Shown in pieces: positions 1 to 7,467 of a DNA stretch of 46,578 nt (its first letter is position 1; each line of letters starts with the position of its first letter). The DNA is taken from NCBI GenBank assembly GCA_002338145.1, contig DDHP01000029.1, positions 7,432-54,009 on the forward strand, written 5' to 3'. This stretch comes from Deferribacteraceae bacterium UBA1873. GTDB lineage: Bacteria; Chrysiogenota; Deferribacteres; Deferribacterales; Flexistipitaceae. Position numbers and translations under genes: made by a program. The notes under the pieces were generated by a model. It searched no databases. It was not told the origin of the DNA and saw nothing but the letters and a program-made list of their open reading frames with translations.

Positions 1-192
1 GACAATTATGGAATTATGCAAAGGTTTCTTAAAATGATATTTTGTTAAAAGACTTTATTATAGATATCTTTTTATGGTTATTGTGGTTTTTGTAATTGCT
101 ACAATACAGATGTAGGCAAAAACCAATTAGTGTTGTCCTGAACCAAACTGTAAAAGTGATAAAAACTAAGTGATTGCCGTAAAAATCTATGC

Positions 193-1476
193 TCAGAAAT
201 GAATAAAACTTGCAGCTAAATATATTAAAGGCAGTATATACACTACAGCCCTGATGTATAGGTTTTTCGTTATTCCGGGGATAAAAATACACATAATAAG
301 CGGAATAAAAGTGGCCGAGCCTCTAAGCCCCATTGAAAGATAGCTCCACTCCAGTATCGTATTGTTTAACTCTGCAAGTACAACAAAAAATGCCATCATC
401 AATAAAGCTGTTCCTATGACTCTCATTTTCAGGATGTCGTATTTCTCACTAAATTTTCCTGCACCAAGGACATCATTATATATGTTCGTTATTATTCCAA
501 GGCAAAGACCTGAACCGGTCCCTAAAATTATTATCAGCATAAATACCATCAGTATGTCTGATAGAATGCCTGGAAAGTACTGTTGTATAAAAAAGGGCAA
601 GGCTGCTGTATTGGATGATGCTATTTCAGGGTGATAAACACGTAAATACATGCCGACAAATACTCCGAAAAGACCTATTGGGGGAATTATTGCAGCACTT
701 ATAAAAGCTCCCTTACGGGCTTCTTTTACATTTTTTGCTGAAAAAATTGCCTGCAGGTATGTTTGTGTTGCCAGTACTCCGATAACCATTGATACAAGAT
801 CTATTGAGGCTTTTTTTGAGCCGTAACTAAAAAGGCTCAGCCATTTGGTACCTTCTGGAAGCTGGCTGATTACATTATTCAGACCGTTGCCTTTTACCAG
901 GGCAATAAGAAAGCAGCCAAAAGTCAAAATATAAAGCATAAAAATTTTTATTTTCCCAACGAAGGCAGTACTCTTTATCCCACCGCTTAAAACAAAAATA
1001 CCAAGTAAAATAGTTGAAAAAAAAGAAGCGGTTTTTAAATTTAGATTGAAAATTATCATGATAATTGCAGCAGAAGCCAAAATCTGAGCTATAATGTGTA
1101 TAAAAATACCAGCAGAGGTCAGAATACTACTATATTTTCTGAAATTTTTTCCAAAATAATGTCCTATATACTCGGAAATGGTTATTGTGTCCCTGTTGCG
1201 CATGGGTGCGGCAAAAAATAGCCCCAGTAAAAGACAGGCAATGCTGCAACCCAGTGTAAATATCCATGCCGCAAGACCGTACGTATATGCCATCTGGACT
1301 GTGCCGATTGTCGATGCTCCTCCCACCATTGTTCCTACTATGGTGGCAGTCACAGAAAAAGACATGGCCTGTCTGCCGCCTAAAGAAAAATCAGAAGAAC
1401 TTTTCGTATTCCTGCCGGTATTAAGTACCAGCAGAGTGAAAAACAGTAAGGTAAATGTAAATATAATTTTGTCCAA
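193..1476 (-). CDS. Sodium:solute symporter family (SSS) transporter
   Basis: The 427-residue protein is almost entirely hydrophobic, with about 12 likely membrane helices, and has the SSS-family character: an N-terminal FSLGGRQ segment followed by the glycine-rich TMVGGASTIGT stretch near residues 48-58, which in this family lies in the discontinuous first core helix that helps bind sodium and substrate. It would sit in the inner membrane and import a small solute with Na+. The substrate cannot be read from sequence. It is at the short end for the family (usually 450-550). The start is TTG, supported by AGAGGG four bases upstream on the minus strand. It diverges from the TRAP transporter genes, so the 265-base gap holds promoters for both. 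The family call is firm and the substrate unknown. Confidence 0.85.
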   Translation of the reverse strand: MDKIIFTFTLLFFTLLVLNTGRNTKSSSDFSLGGRQAMSFSVTATIVGTMVGGASTIGTVQMAYTYGLAAWIFTLGCSIACLLLGLFFAAPMRNRDTITISEYIGHYFGKNFRKYSSILTSAGIFIHIIAQILASAAIIMIIFNLNLKTASFFSTILLGIFVLSGGIKSTAFVGKIKIFMLYILTFGCFLIALVKGNGLNNVISQLPEGTKWLSLFSYGSKKASIDLVSMVIGVLATQTYLQAIFSAKNVKEARKGAFISAAIIPPIGLFGVFVGMYLRVYHPEIASSNTAALPFFIQQYFPGILSDILMVFMLIIILGTGSGLCLGIITNIYNDVLGAGKFSEKYDILKMRVIGTALLMMAFFVVLAELNNTILEWSYLSMGLRGSATFIPLIMCIFIPGITKNLYIRAVVYILPLIYLAASFIHF

Positions 1477-1513
1477 TTTGCCCTCTGCTCCGGAATTCTA
1501 TTCTCTTTTAAAA

Positions 1514-1542
1514 AATATACATCAAATATACTAAATTGTGAA
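1514..1542 (-). promoter_or_regulatory. Candidate sigma70-type promoter for the symporter gene
   Basis: On the minus strand TTCACA (1542-1537) and TATATT (1519-1514) are separated by exactly 17 bases and lie about 40 bases upstream of the symporter start. The match to the consensus is good but such AT-rich hexamers also occur by chance here. Confidence 0.45.
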
Positions 1543-1564
1543 TACTTCTGAACTCTGGAATCCC

Positions 1565-1581
1565 CCTATTTATGTAATAGG
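1565..1581. promoter_or_regulatory. Small inverted repeat in the divergent gap (possible operator)
   Basis: CCTATT and AATAGG form perfect six-base arms around a five-base centre (TATGT). The site lies between the divergent symporter and TAXI genes, close behind the symporter promoter candidate. A regulator site is possible; the arms are short and AT-rich, so chance is a real alternative. I see nothing else definite in this 265-base gap apart from the promoters listed. Confidence 0.25.
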
Positions 1582-1686
1582 ATTATATCTAATAATATAC
1601 AGGCTAAGTTCATATAAAAAAGCAGTTTTATATAAATTTTGGGTGACATTAGAATTATTCTATATTATTCTGTGGGCAAAAAATAG

Positions 1687-1714
1687 TTTATGTTTTTTGC
1701 AAAGCTGATATAAT
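1687..1714 (+). promoter_or_regulatory. Candidate promoter for the TAXI-TRAP genes
   Basis: A perfect TATAAT at 1709-1714 precedes the gene by 27 bases. The -35 region is weak (TTTATG at 1687-1692, 16-base spacer), which suggests either activator dependence or simply a weak promoter. No sigma54-type GG/GC pair was found here. Confidence 0.45.
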
Positions 1715-1741
1715 ATAGAAAACTGTTTGGAGGTGGATTAT

Positions 1742-2743
1742 ATGTTTAAAAGAATTTTGAGTGTGATTATTGTTGGAGTTTTTTTTCTGGCTCTGTCTTT
1801 GCCGCAGGCCAAAGCTGATGAGAAAAATCTCATTATAGCAACAGCCACAACAGGTGGGACATACTATCCAGTTGGTGTTGCCATTGGGACATTAATCAGT
1901 ATTAAGCTTGCAAAAGAACACGGAATTACCGCCACCGCGATTAATTCTGCCGGTTCCGGTGAAAATGTTCAGATGCTGAAAAACAATGAAGCAGATTTCG
2001 GTATTTTGCAGGCACTTTTTGGTTTGAATGCCTACAGAGGGGAAGGCCCTTATGAGGGCAATCCTGTGAAGGATTTCAGGGCTGTTACCATGTTGTGGAA
2101 AAATGTAGAGCATTTTGCTATTTTGGATGATTATGTGAAAACAGGGACTGCTGCTGATCTGCAAAATTTCCCTGCCAAATTTTCCATTGGTAAAAGGGGA
2201 AGTGGTACAGAAGGCTCAGGACGTACGATACTGAAGGCTTTAGGCATTGAGCCTGACAGCCTGAATCTTGAATACCTGGGGTATAATGCTTCTGTACAGG
2301 CAATGATAGACAAGAGAATCGGTGGTGCAAATATTCCGGCGGGACCTCCTGTTGCTGCTATTACTCAACTTTATGCTCAGATGGGCAAAAAAGCTACTGT
2401 ATTGGATTTTACAGATGAACAGCTGGCTAAAATAAGGGAAAGTTATCCTATTTGGACACGATATGTCATTGATGCAGGTGTTTATCCCGGACAAAAGGAA
2501 CCTATTAATACTATTGCCCAGCCTAATTTACTTGTTGTAAGAAAGGGGTTGTCTGAGGAAGTTGTGTATCAGGTTACAAAAACTATTTATGAAAATCTTC
2601 CTTTTTTAAACAATATTCACAAAGCAACCAAAGCAATGAGTCTTGAGGAGGCTTTGGATGGACTACCTGTACCGCTTCACCCCGGTGCCGCAAGATATTA
2701 TGAAGAAGCAGGATTGGATATTCCGGAAGAACTGAGAGATTAA
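1742..2743 (+). CDS. TAXI family TRAP transporter solute-binding protein
   Basis: This 333-residue protein has a clear signal peptide (basic MFKR, hydrophobic core, cleavage after QAKA near residue 25) followed by the TAXI-family opening in which a strand leads into ATATTGGTYYPVG. The family captures a solute in the periplasm and hands it to the TRAP permease encoded next. Known TAXI proteins often bind glutamate-like or other carboxylates, but the ligand here is unknown. The start is the ATG at 1742: GGAGGTGG lies at 1729-1736, whereas the in-frame TTG at 1727 sits on top of that ribosome-binding site and would add five residues before the signal peptide. The permease gene follows after 81 bases containing a palindrome. 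Confidence 0.9.
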   Translation: MFKRILSVIIVGVFFLALSLPQAKADEKNLIIATATTGGTYYPVGVAIGTLISIKLAKEHGITATAINSAGSGENVQMLKNNEADFGILQALFGLNAYRGEGPYEGNPVKDFRAVTMLWKNVEHFAILDDYVKTGTAADLQNFPAKFSIGKRGSGTEGSGRTILKALGIEPDSLNLEYLGYNASVQAMIDKRIGGANIPAGPPVAAITQLYAQMGKKATVLDFTDEQLAKIRESYPIWTRYVIDAGVYPGQKEPINTIAQPNLLVVRKGLSEEVVYQVTKTIYENLPFLNNIHKATKAMSLEEALDGLPVPLHPGAARYYEEAGLDIPEELRD

Positions 2744-2747
2744 AAGA

Positions 2748-2771
2748 CAGCAGCCGGTATACCGGCTGCTG
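2748..2771. terminator. 24-base perfect palindrome between TAXI genes (attenuator or mRNA-stabilising hairpin)
   Basis: The arms CAGCAGCCGG and CCGGCTGCTG pair perfectly around TATA, directly after the binding-protein stop codon. A T-run occurs only about a dozen bases downstream (2784-2790), so this is not a textbook terminator. By analogy with other binding-protein transport operons it could protect the upstream mRNA or reduce read-through so that more binding protein than permease is made; that role is inference. Confidence 0.6.
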
Positions 2772-2824
2772 CTTATAACCTATTTTTTTAAGACGTTGTT
2801 CTAAAATGTTATTTGGGGAGCTAA

Positions 2825-4870
2825 ATGAGCAAAGTTGATGATCTGCTTGAGAGTAAAGATAAAAATGTAGAGGATTCCGGGGAAGTTCTTACATACAGGA
2901 GAAGTTTCAGTGGATGGCAAAAGTATGCTTTATACTGGTTTGCCATTATTATGTCTTTATTTCATCTCTGGATTAATACTATAGGCGTAATGCCTGAAAT
3001 ACAGCGGAATGCTATGCATTTCGGTTTTGTAGTCTTCTTAGGTTATTTGTTTTATCCTATGAAAAAGAAATGGGCAGATAAGACTATTTGGCTTGATACA
3101 CTGCTGGCTGTACTTGCGATGGTTGTGGCAGTCTATCTTGTTTTATTTGAGGATGCACTTCATGCCAGAAATGAAGTACCTATACTAAGGGATCTTATTT
3201 TTGCTAGCATAGCTATAATTCTTATGTTGGAAGTTACGAGGAGAACAGCTGGCTGGCTCATTCCTTCATTGGCGGGTTTTTTTATTGCATATGCTCTGTT
3301 TTTGGGGAAATTTTTTGGAGGGATGTGGAGTTTTTCAGGGGTAAGTATTGAACGTCTTTTGTACAGGATGTATTTTGCTCCGGATGGCTTATTTGGAACA
3401 ATTGCGACTATTTCATCCACTTTTGTTTTTCTCTTTGTTCTTTTTGCTGCTTTCCTTCTCAAGTCAGGTGCCGGGGAATTTATTATAAAACTTGCTGTGT
3501 CACTACTCGGACATACCACAGGGGGACCTGCAAAAATGGCTGTTTTTGCCAGTGGATTAATGGGCTCAATTTCGGGGAGTGCTGTTGCAAATACAGTGGG
3601 GACCGGTTCAATAACTATCCCTATGATGAAAAGAATGGGGTTTAAACCCCAGTTTGCAGGGGGTGTGGAAGCCGCTGCAAGTACCGGTGGTCAGCTTATG
3701 CCTCCTATTATGGGTGCCGGAGCTTTTATTATGGCCCAATGGACGCAAATTTCTTACCTGAAAATTATAGCAGTAGCGTTTATCCCGGCAATTATGTACT
3801 TCGTGAGCGTTGCTTTCTTTATACATTTAAGGGCAAAAAAGCGGGGTCTCAAACCTATACCGAAAGAGGATTTACCCAGAACAAGGGATGTTCTGAAAGA
3901 GGGCTGGAATTTTTTTATCCCTATCGGTGTACTTATGTATCTTCTTATTCAAGGCTATACCCCCACTTATGCAGCTTCCATAGGTATCATTTCTATTGTG
4001 GTGGCAAGCTGGTTTAACAAGAATACACGTATGATGCCCAAAGATATTTTGGATGGACTGGCTCTCGGTGGACAGAATATGGTAAGTACCGGGGTAATTT
4101 TGTTGTGTTCCGGTATAGTAGTGGGTATTGTACTGATGGTTGGTATGGGTATCAAATTTTCCATGTTGATTTCCAGTATCGCTGATGGCAGCTTATTAAT
4201 TACTATTGTTCTGGTTGCACTTGCATCATTGATTCTTGGGATGGGCTTACCGGTGACTGCATCGTATATTGTTCTGGCTGTGCTTGCTGCACCGTCTATC
4301 GAGGCATTAATGTTGAAGGACCATCTTATTGCAAATTTTGGTTTGACTGCACAACAGGCAATGGATCCCAATGTGGTTAACAATATGATTAGTTTGATAC
4401 CGAAAGAAGTTGCAGAAGGTTCGCTGTTGGCTGCGCATCTGCTCATTTTCTGGTATTCTCAGGATGCCAATGTGACTCCTCCTGTATGTCTTGCTGCTTA
4501 CACAGCTGCCGGGATTGCAGGTAGTGACCCTCTGAAAACGGGAATGGAGTCCTGGAAGCTTGCCAAAGGGTTGTACATTATACCGATAATGTTTATTTAC
4601 GATCCTGCTATACTTTTTCAGGGACCTCTGATAAGGACACTGGAAAATATATTTACCGGAACGCTGGGGCTTTTTGTTTTTGCATCATTTTTTGAAGGGT
4701 ACTATTTTCGCATTATAAACTGGGTTGAACGCATTGTCATTGCCGTTGCCGCTTTAATGCTGTTTTGGCCGGAAACATTCACGAATATCGGAGGTATTAT
4801 ACTTGTTATTCTGATGTGGTTTTACTGTACCAGAGTGAAACGGGATACACAGGCAAGTGTAGCGGCCTGA
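2825..4870 (+). CDS. TRAP transporter fused permease, 4TM/12TM (DctQ-DctM type)
   Basis: The 681-residue inner-membrane protein fuses the small DctQ-like subunit (about residues 35-180, four helices) to the large DctM-like subunit (the rest). The large part shows conserved glycine-rich segments such as GSISGSAVANTVG and GMGLPVTASYI. TAXI-type TRAP systems typically use such a fusion, so with the upstream binding protein this is a complete two-protein, ion-driven importer. The ATG is preceded by GGGGAG at proper spacing. The C-terminal helices after about residue 600 are variable in the family. Substrate unknown; expression is probably from the promoter before the binding protein. Confidence 0.92.
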   Translation: MSKVDDLLESKDKNVEDSGEVLTYRRSFSGWQKYALYWFAIIMSLFHLWINTIGVMPEIQRNAMHFGFVVFLGYLFYPMKKKWADKTIWLDTLLAVLAMVVAVYLVLFEDALHARNEVPILRDLIFASIAIILMLEVTRRTAGWLIPSLAGFFIAYALFLGKFFGGMWSFSGVSIERLLYRMYFAPDGLFGTIATISSTFVFLFVLFAAFLLKSGAGEFIIKLAVSLLGHTTGGPAKMAVFASGLMGSISGSAVANTVGTGSITIPMMKRMGFKPQFAGGVEAAASTGGQLMPPIMGAGAFIMAQWTQISYLKIIAVAFIPAIMYFVSVAFFIHLRAKKRGLKPIPKEDLPRTRDVLKEGWNFFIPIGVLMYLLIQGYTPTYAASIGIISIVVASWFNKNTRMMPKDILDGLALGGQNMVSTGVILLCSGIVVGIVLMVGMGIKFSMLISSIADGSLLITIVLVALASLILGMGLPVTASYIVLAVLAAPSIEALMLKDHLIANFGLTAQQAMDPNVVNNMISLIPKEVAEGSLLAAHLLIFWYSQDANVTPPVCLAAYTAAGIAGSDPLKTGMESWKLAKGLYIIPIMFIYDPAILFQGPLIRTLENIFTGTLGLFVFASFFEGYYFRIINWVERIVIAVAALMLFWPETFTNIGGIILVILMWFYCTRVKRDTQASVAA

Positions 4871-4877
4871 TTGTTTG

Positions 4878-4911
4878 AAAAGCGTTGGCGGATTTATTTC
4901 CGCCAGCTTTT
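4878..4911. terminator. Bidirectional terminator between the TRAP permease and leuD
   Basis: TGGCGGA and TCCGCCA form a seven-pair stem around a short T-rich loop, extended by AGC/GCT, with an A-run on the left and TTTT on the right. It lies between two convergent genes and should work on both strands. Confidence 0.75.
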
Positions 4912-4923
4912 GATATATTATTA

Positions 4924-5535
4924 TTAGCCAAGATACTTGAAGTTATAAGGAAGATTTTTTTCCAGTATTTTTACTTTGTCCATATTTGTGAGTAATTCCC
5001 CAAGGCTGTCATAGGTCCCTGCTAAAAAATCTTTCTTTGCGTTTTGATTAATTTGAAAACGGTAGCTTTTTGCTGAGCTTTTTAAGGTTTCAGTCTCAAT
5101 ATCTATTATCAGTTTTTCTCCGGGATTTTCTTTTATATACCCCTCAAGTTCTTTTATGTCACTATGGGGCAAAATTATACAAGCAATTCCCAATGTCGTT
5201 GCATTACCATGAAAAATTTCCGCAAAGCTTTCAGCAATTATAGCATTGAAGCCTGCGCGTTTTATCGCCTGTGGTGCATGCTCTCTTGAAGAGCCGCATC
5301 CGAAATTGGCTCCTGAAATGATAATGTTTGCATTCTTATACTTTGGATTGTTCAGGGGGTGATTTTTTGGTGTACCGTCGCTTTCGAACCTGTCATCGTA
5401 GAAAACAAATTCACCCAGACCGTCAAAAGTCACGCATTTAAGATATCGTGCAGGAATTATCCTGTCCGTGTCTATATCATCAATAACTAAAGGTAGAGCG
5501 GTGCCCTTTATCTGATTAATAGGTTTTATGGACAT
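4924..5535 (-). CDS. leuD: 3-isopropylmalate dehydratase small subunit
   Basis: LeuD (203 residues) is the swivel-domain subunit that joins LeuC to isomerise 2-isopropylmalate to 3-isopropylmalate in leucine biosynthesis, in the cytoplasm. The sequence has the family's DIDTDRIIPARYL segment near residues 20-32 and the GCGSSREHA substrate-recognition loop, and its length fits the enterobacterial-type enzyme rather than the shorter archaeal type. The start ATG at 5535 has AGGAGG at good spacing; the longer frame to 5574 overlaps the end of leuC and adds 13 non-conserved residues. It lies 10 bases after leuC and is surely co-transcribed. leuA and leuB are not in this window. Confidence 0.96.
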   Translation of the reverse strand: MSIKPINQIKGTALPLVIDDIDTDRIIPARYLKCVTFDGLGEFVFYDDRFESDGTPKNHPLNNPKYKNANIIISGANFGCGSSREHAPQAIKRAGFNAIIAESFAEIFHGNATTLGIACIILPHSDIKELEGYIKENPGEKLIIDIETETLKSSAKSYRFQINQNAKKDFLAGTYDSLGELLTNMDKVKILEKNLPYNFKYLG

Positions 5536-5545
5536 TTTTTGCCTC

Positions 5546-6934
5546 CTATAAATTAAAAATTTTTCTGGCATCACTGATTTTGCCAGTGACTGCAGCAGCG
5601 GCTGCCATTACGGGGCTTAACAGAACTGTCCTGCCTGAAGAGGAACCCTGACGGCCTTTAAAATTTCTGTTTGATGTTGAAGCACAAAGCTGTTCACCTT
5701 CCAGCTTGTCCGGATTCATCGCCAGACACATTGAGCATCCGGGCATTCTCCATTGAAATCCTGCTTCTGTAAAAATTCTATCAAGCCCTTCGGCTTCAGC
5801 CTGTTTTTTGACAGAAAAAGAGCCGGGGACAACAAGTGCTGTGATATTATTTGCCACTTTTTTACCTTTGAGGACATTTGCTGCCTCTCTTAAATCCTCA
5901 ATTCTTCCGTTAGTGCAGCTTCCGATAAAAACCACATCGACTTTTGTCCCTTCAATAGGTTTATTTGGTTGAAGTTTCATATATTCCAGAGCTTCCTTAT
6001 CACCTTCTGTGACTGGTTCGGGAATATTCTCATCAATACCTATGCATTGGGCAGGATTGATACCCCAGGTTACTGTGGGTTTGATATTTTCTGCATTAAA
6101 ACTGATTTTATCATCGTAATTGGCATCTTCGTCTGACTTTATGCTTTCCCAATACCTGACTGCCTTGTCCCATTTATCTGCTCCGGGGGCGTATGGCTTT
6201 CCTTTTAAAAATGCGTATGTTTTTTCATCGGGATTGATATATCCCACTCTTGCGCCGCCTTCTATAGCCATATTGCAGACAGTCATTCTTCCCTCCATAG
6301 AAAGGGATTCTATTGTACTGCCACCAAATTCGTAAGCATAGCCGATTCCGCCGTTAACTCCCAATTTTCTGATAATATGCAGTATTACGTCTTTGGCATA
6401 TACACCTTTACCAAGACTTCCGTTAACATCCACCCTTCTTACTTTAAAAGGACTCATTGCAAGTGACTGTGTAGCTAAAACATCTCTAACCTGGCTTGTC
6501 CCTATGCCAAATGAAACAGCTCCAAAAGCACCGTGAGTGGCAGTATGTGAATCCCCACAGACCATTGTTATTCCGGGCTGCGTCAATCCCATTTCCGGAC
6601 CTACAATGTGTACGACGCCCTGTTCTTCAATTTCGGGGCTAAAAAACTTTATGTGATGTTTTTTCGTATTATTTTCAATGGCTTTCATCATTTCTTCGGC
6701 TATTTTATCCCTGAAGGGGCGTTCAGTATTATCAGTGGGTATAATATGATCACAGGTGGCGAATGTTCGCTCGGGAAATGCTACGTTAAGCCCTAATTCA
6801 TCAAGCATAGCGAATGCCTGAGGGCTCGTCACCTCGTGGATAAGATGCAGACCAATAAAAAGCTGATATTTGCCGCCCTTCAATTCAGCCACTTTGTGTT
6901 TGTCAAAGACCTTCTGGAATAATGTTTTTCCCAT
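5546..6934 (-). CDS. leuC: 3-isopropylmalate dehydratase large subunit
   Basis: LeuC (462 residues) is the aconitase-family catalytic subunit carrying a [4Fe-4S] cluster. The cluster cysteines are visible in GSCTNGR and in the GCSMCL motif, and CGDSHTATHGAFG is the expected active-site segment. Length matches the E. coli-type enzyme. The start is ATG at 6934 with GAGGT six bases upstream; a GTG two codons earlier lies inside the spacer and is rejected. It is the first gene of a leuC-leuD pair with its own promoter upstream. No leader peptide or T-box-like structure was noticed in the 165 bases before it, which it shares with the groES promoter on the other strand. Confidence 0.97.
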   Translation of the reverse strand: MGKTLFQKVFDKHKVAELKGGKYQLFIGLHLIHEVTSPQAFAMLDELGLNVAFPERTFATCDHIIPTDNTERPFRDKIAEEMMKAIENNTKKHHIKFFSPEIEEQGVVHIVGPEMGLTQPGITMVCGDSHTATHGAFGAVSFGIGTSQVRDVLATQSLAMSPFKVRRVDVNGSLGKGVYAKDVILHIIRKLGVNGGIGYAYEFGGSTIESLSMEGRMTVCNMAIEGGARVGYINPDEKTYAFLKGKPYAPGADKWDKAVRYWESIKSDEDANYDDKISFNAENIKPTVTWGINPAQCIGIDENIPEPVTEGDKEALEYMKLQPNKPIEGTKVDVVFIGSCTNGRIEDLREAANVLKGKKVANNITALVVPGSFSVKKQAEAEGLDRIFTEAGFQWRMPGCSMCLAMNPDKLEGEQLCASTSNRNFKGRQGSSSGRTVLLSPVMAAAAAVTGKISDARKIFNL

Positions 6935-6965
6935 TTGCACACCTCAATTTAGTCTGATGCAGGGG

Positions 6966-6994
6966 AATATAGTTTATTTTTTCTTTTTTTTCAA
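6966..6994 (-). promoter_or_regulatory. Candidate sigma70-type promoter for leuCD
   Basis: On the minus strand TTGAAA (6994-6989) and TATATT (6971-6966) are spaced by 17 bases. The start of transcription would fall about 25 bases before the leuC start codon, which leaves room for the ribosome-binding site but not for an attenuator. Confidence 0.5.
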
Positions 6995-7060
6995 ATGAAA
7001 GTTTAGTATTGCCAAAAAAAATTCAACAAAACAAAAAAATGAATTTCTGAAAATTTTCTC

Positions 7061-7088
7061 TTGATTTTTTTTTCATGATTTATATAAA
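7061..7088 (+). promoter_or_regulatory. Candidate sigma70-type promoter for groESL
   Basis: TTGATT at 7061-7066 and TATAAA at 7083-7088 are spaced by 16 bases. Transcription would start at about 7095-7100, which places the CIRCE element directly at the start of the transcript, the usual arrangement for HrcA control. Confidence 0.6.
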
Positions 7089-7099
7089 TATAAAAGCTG

Positions 7100-7126
7100 T
7101 TAGCACTCGATGATGGTGACTGCTAA
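7100..7126 (+). promoter_or_regulatory. CIRCE operator (HrcA-binding site) before groES
   Basis: TTAGCACTC, nine bases, then GACTGCTAA. The left arm is a perfect match to the CIRCE consensus and the right arm differs at one base (GAC instead of GAG). The nine-base spacing is exact. In known systems the repressor HrcA binds here and releases on heat stress when GroEL is busy. hrcA itself is not in this window. Confidence 0.9.
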
Positions 7127-7160
7127 TAAAATAAAATATAAAACAACGAAGGAGGTAGCG

Positions 7161-7451
7161 ATGCCAAAAATTAAGCCGCTGCATGACAGAGTTTTGGTTC
7201 AACGTGTGGAAGCAGAAGAAAAGACTGCATCAGGGATTATCATCCCTGACAGTGCTAAGGAAAAACCGCAGGAAGGTAAGGTTATTGCTGTGGGACCGGG
7301 TAAAGTTCTTGATAATGGTTCAAAATTAGAGCTTACTGTGAAAGCTGGGGACAAAGTGTTATTCAGCAAGTATGCCGGAACGGAAATTTCATTGGATGGT
7401 GAAGATTATCTGATAATGAGAGAAGATGATATTTTAGGAATTATTCAGTAA
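7161..7451 (+). CDS. groES: Co-chaperonin GroES (Hsp10)
   Basis: The 96-residue protein is the lid of the GroEL chamber. The family start IKPLHDRVLV and the mobile-loop region EKTASGIIIPDSAKEKP (about residues 18-34) are intact. The start is ATG at 7161, with GGAGG at the correct distance. The frame remains open upstream to an ATG at 7110, but that codon lies inside the CIRCE operator and the extra 17 residues are not family-like, so it is rejected. groEL follows after 16 bases. Regulation is by the CIRCE element and promoter directly upstream. Confidence 0.98.
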   Translation: MPKIKPLHDRVLVQRVEAEEKTASGIIIPDSAKEKPQEGKVIAVGPGKVLDNGSKLELTVKAGDKVLFSKYAGTEISLDGEDYLIMREDDILGIIQ

Positions 7452-7467
7452 GGTTGGAGGTGATATA

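Noticed and set aside
29..292. 87-residue minus-strand frame at the left edge
   Set aside because: It overlaps the 3' end of the symporter on the same strand in another frame, has no ribosome site and its composition is not protein-like.
1537..1742. Possible sigma54 promoter before the TAXI gene
   Set aside because: No GG/GC pair with the required 10-base spacing was found; the TATAAT at 1709 explains the site better.
3967..4446. 159-residue minus-strand frame opposite the TRAP permease
   Set aside because: A shadow of the hydrophobic permease sequence; no start signal and no family resemblance.
7110..7160. 17-residue N-terminal extension of GroES
   Set aside because: Its ATG lies inside the CIRCE operator, and the ATG at 7161 has a perfect ribosome site and the family start.
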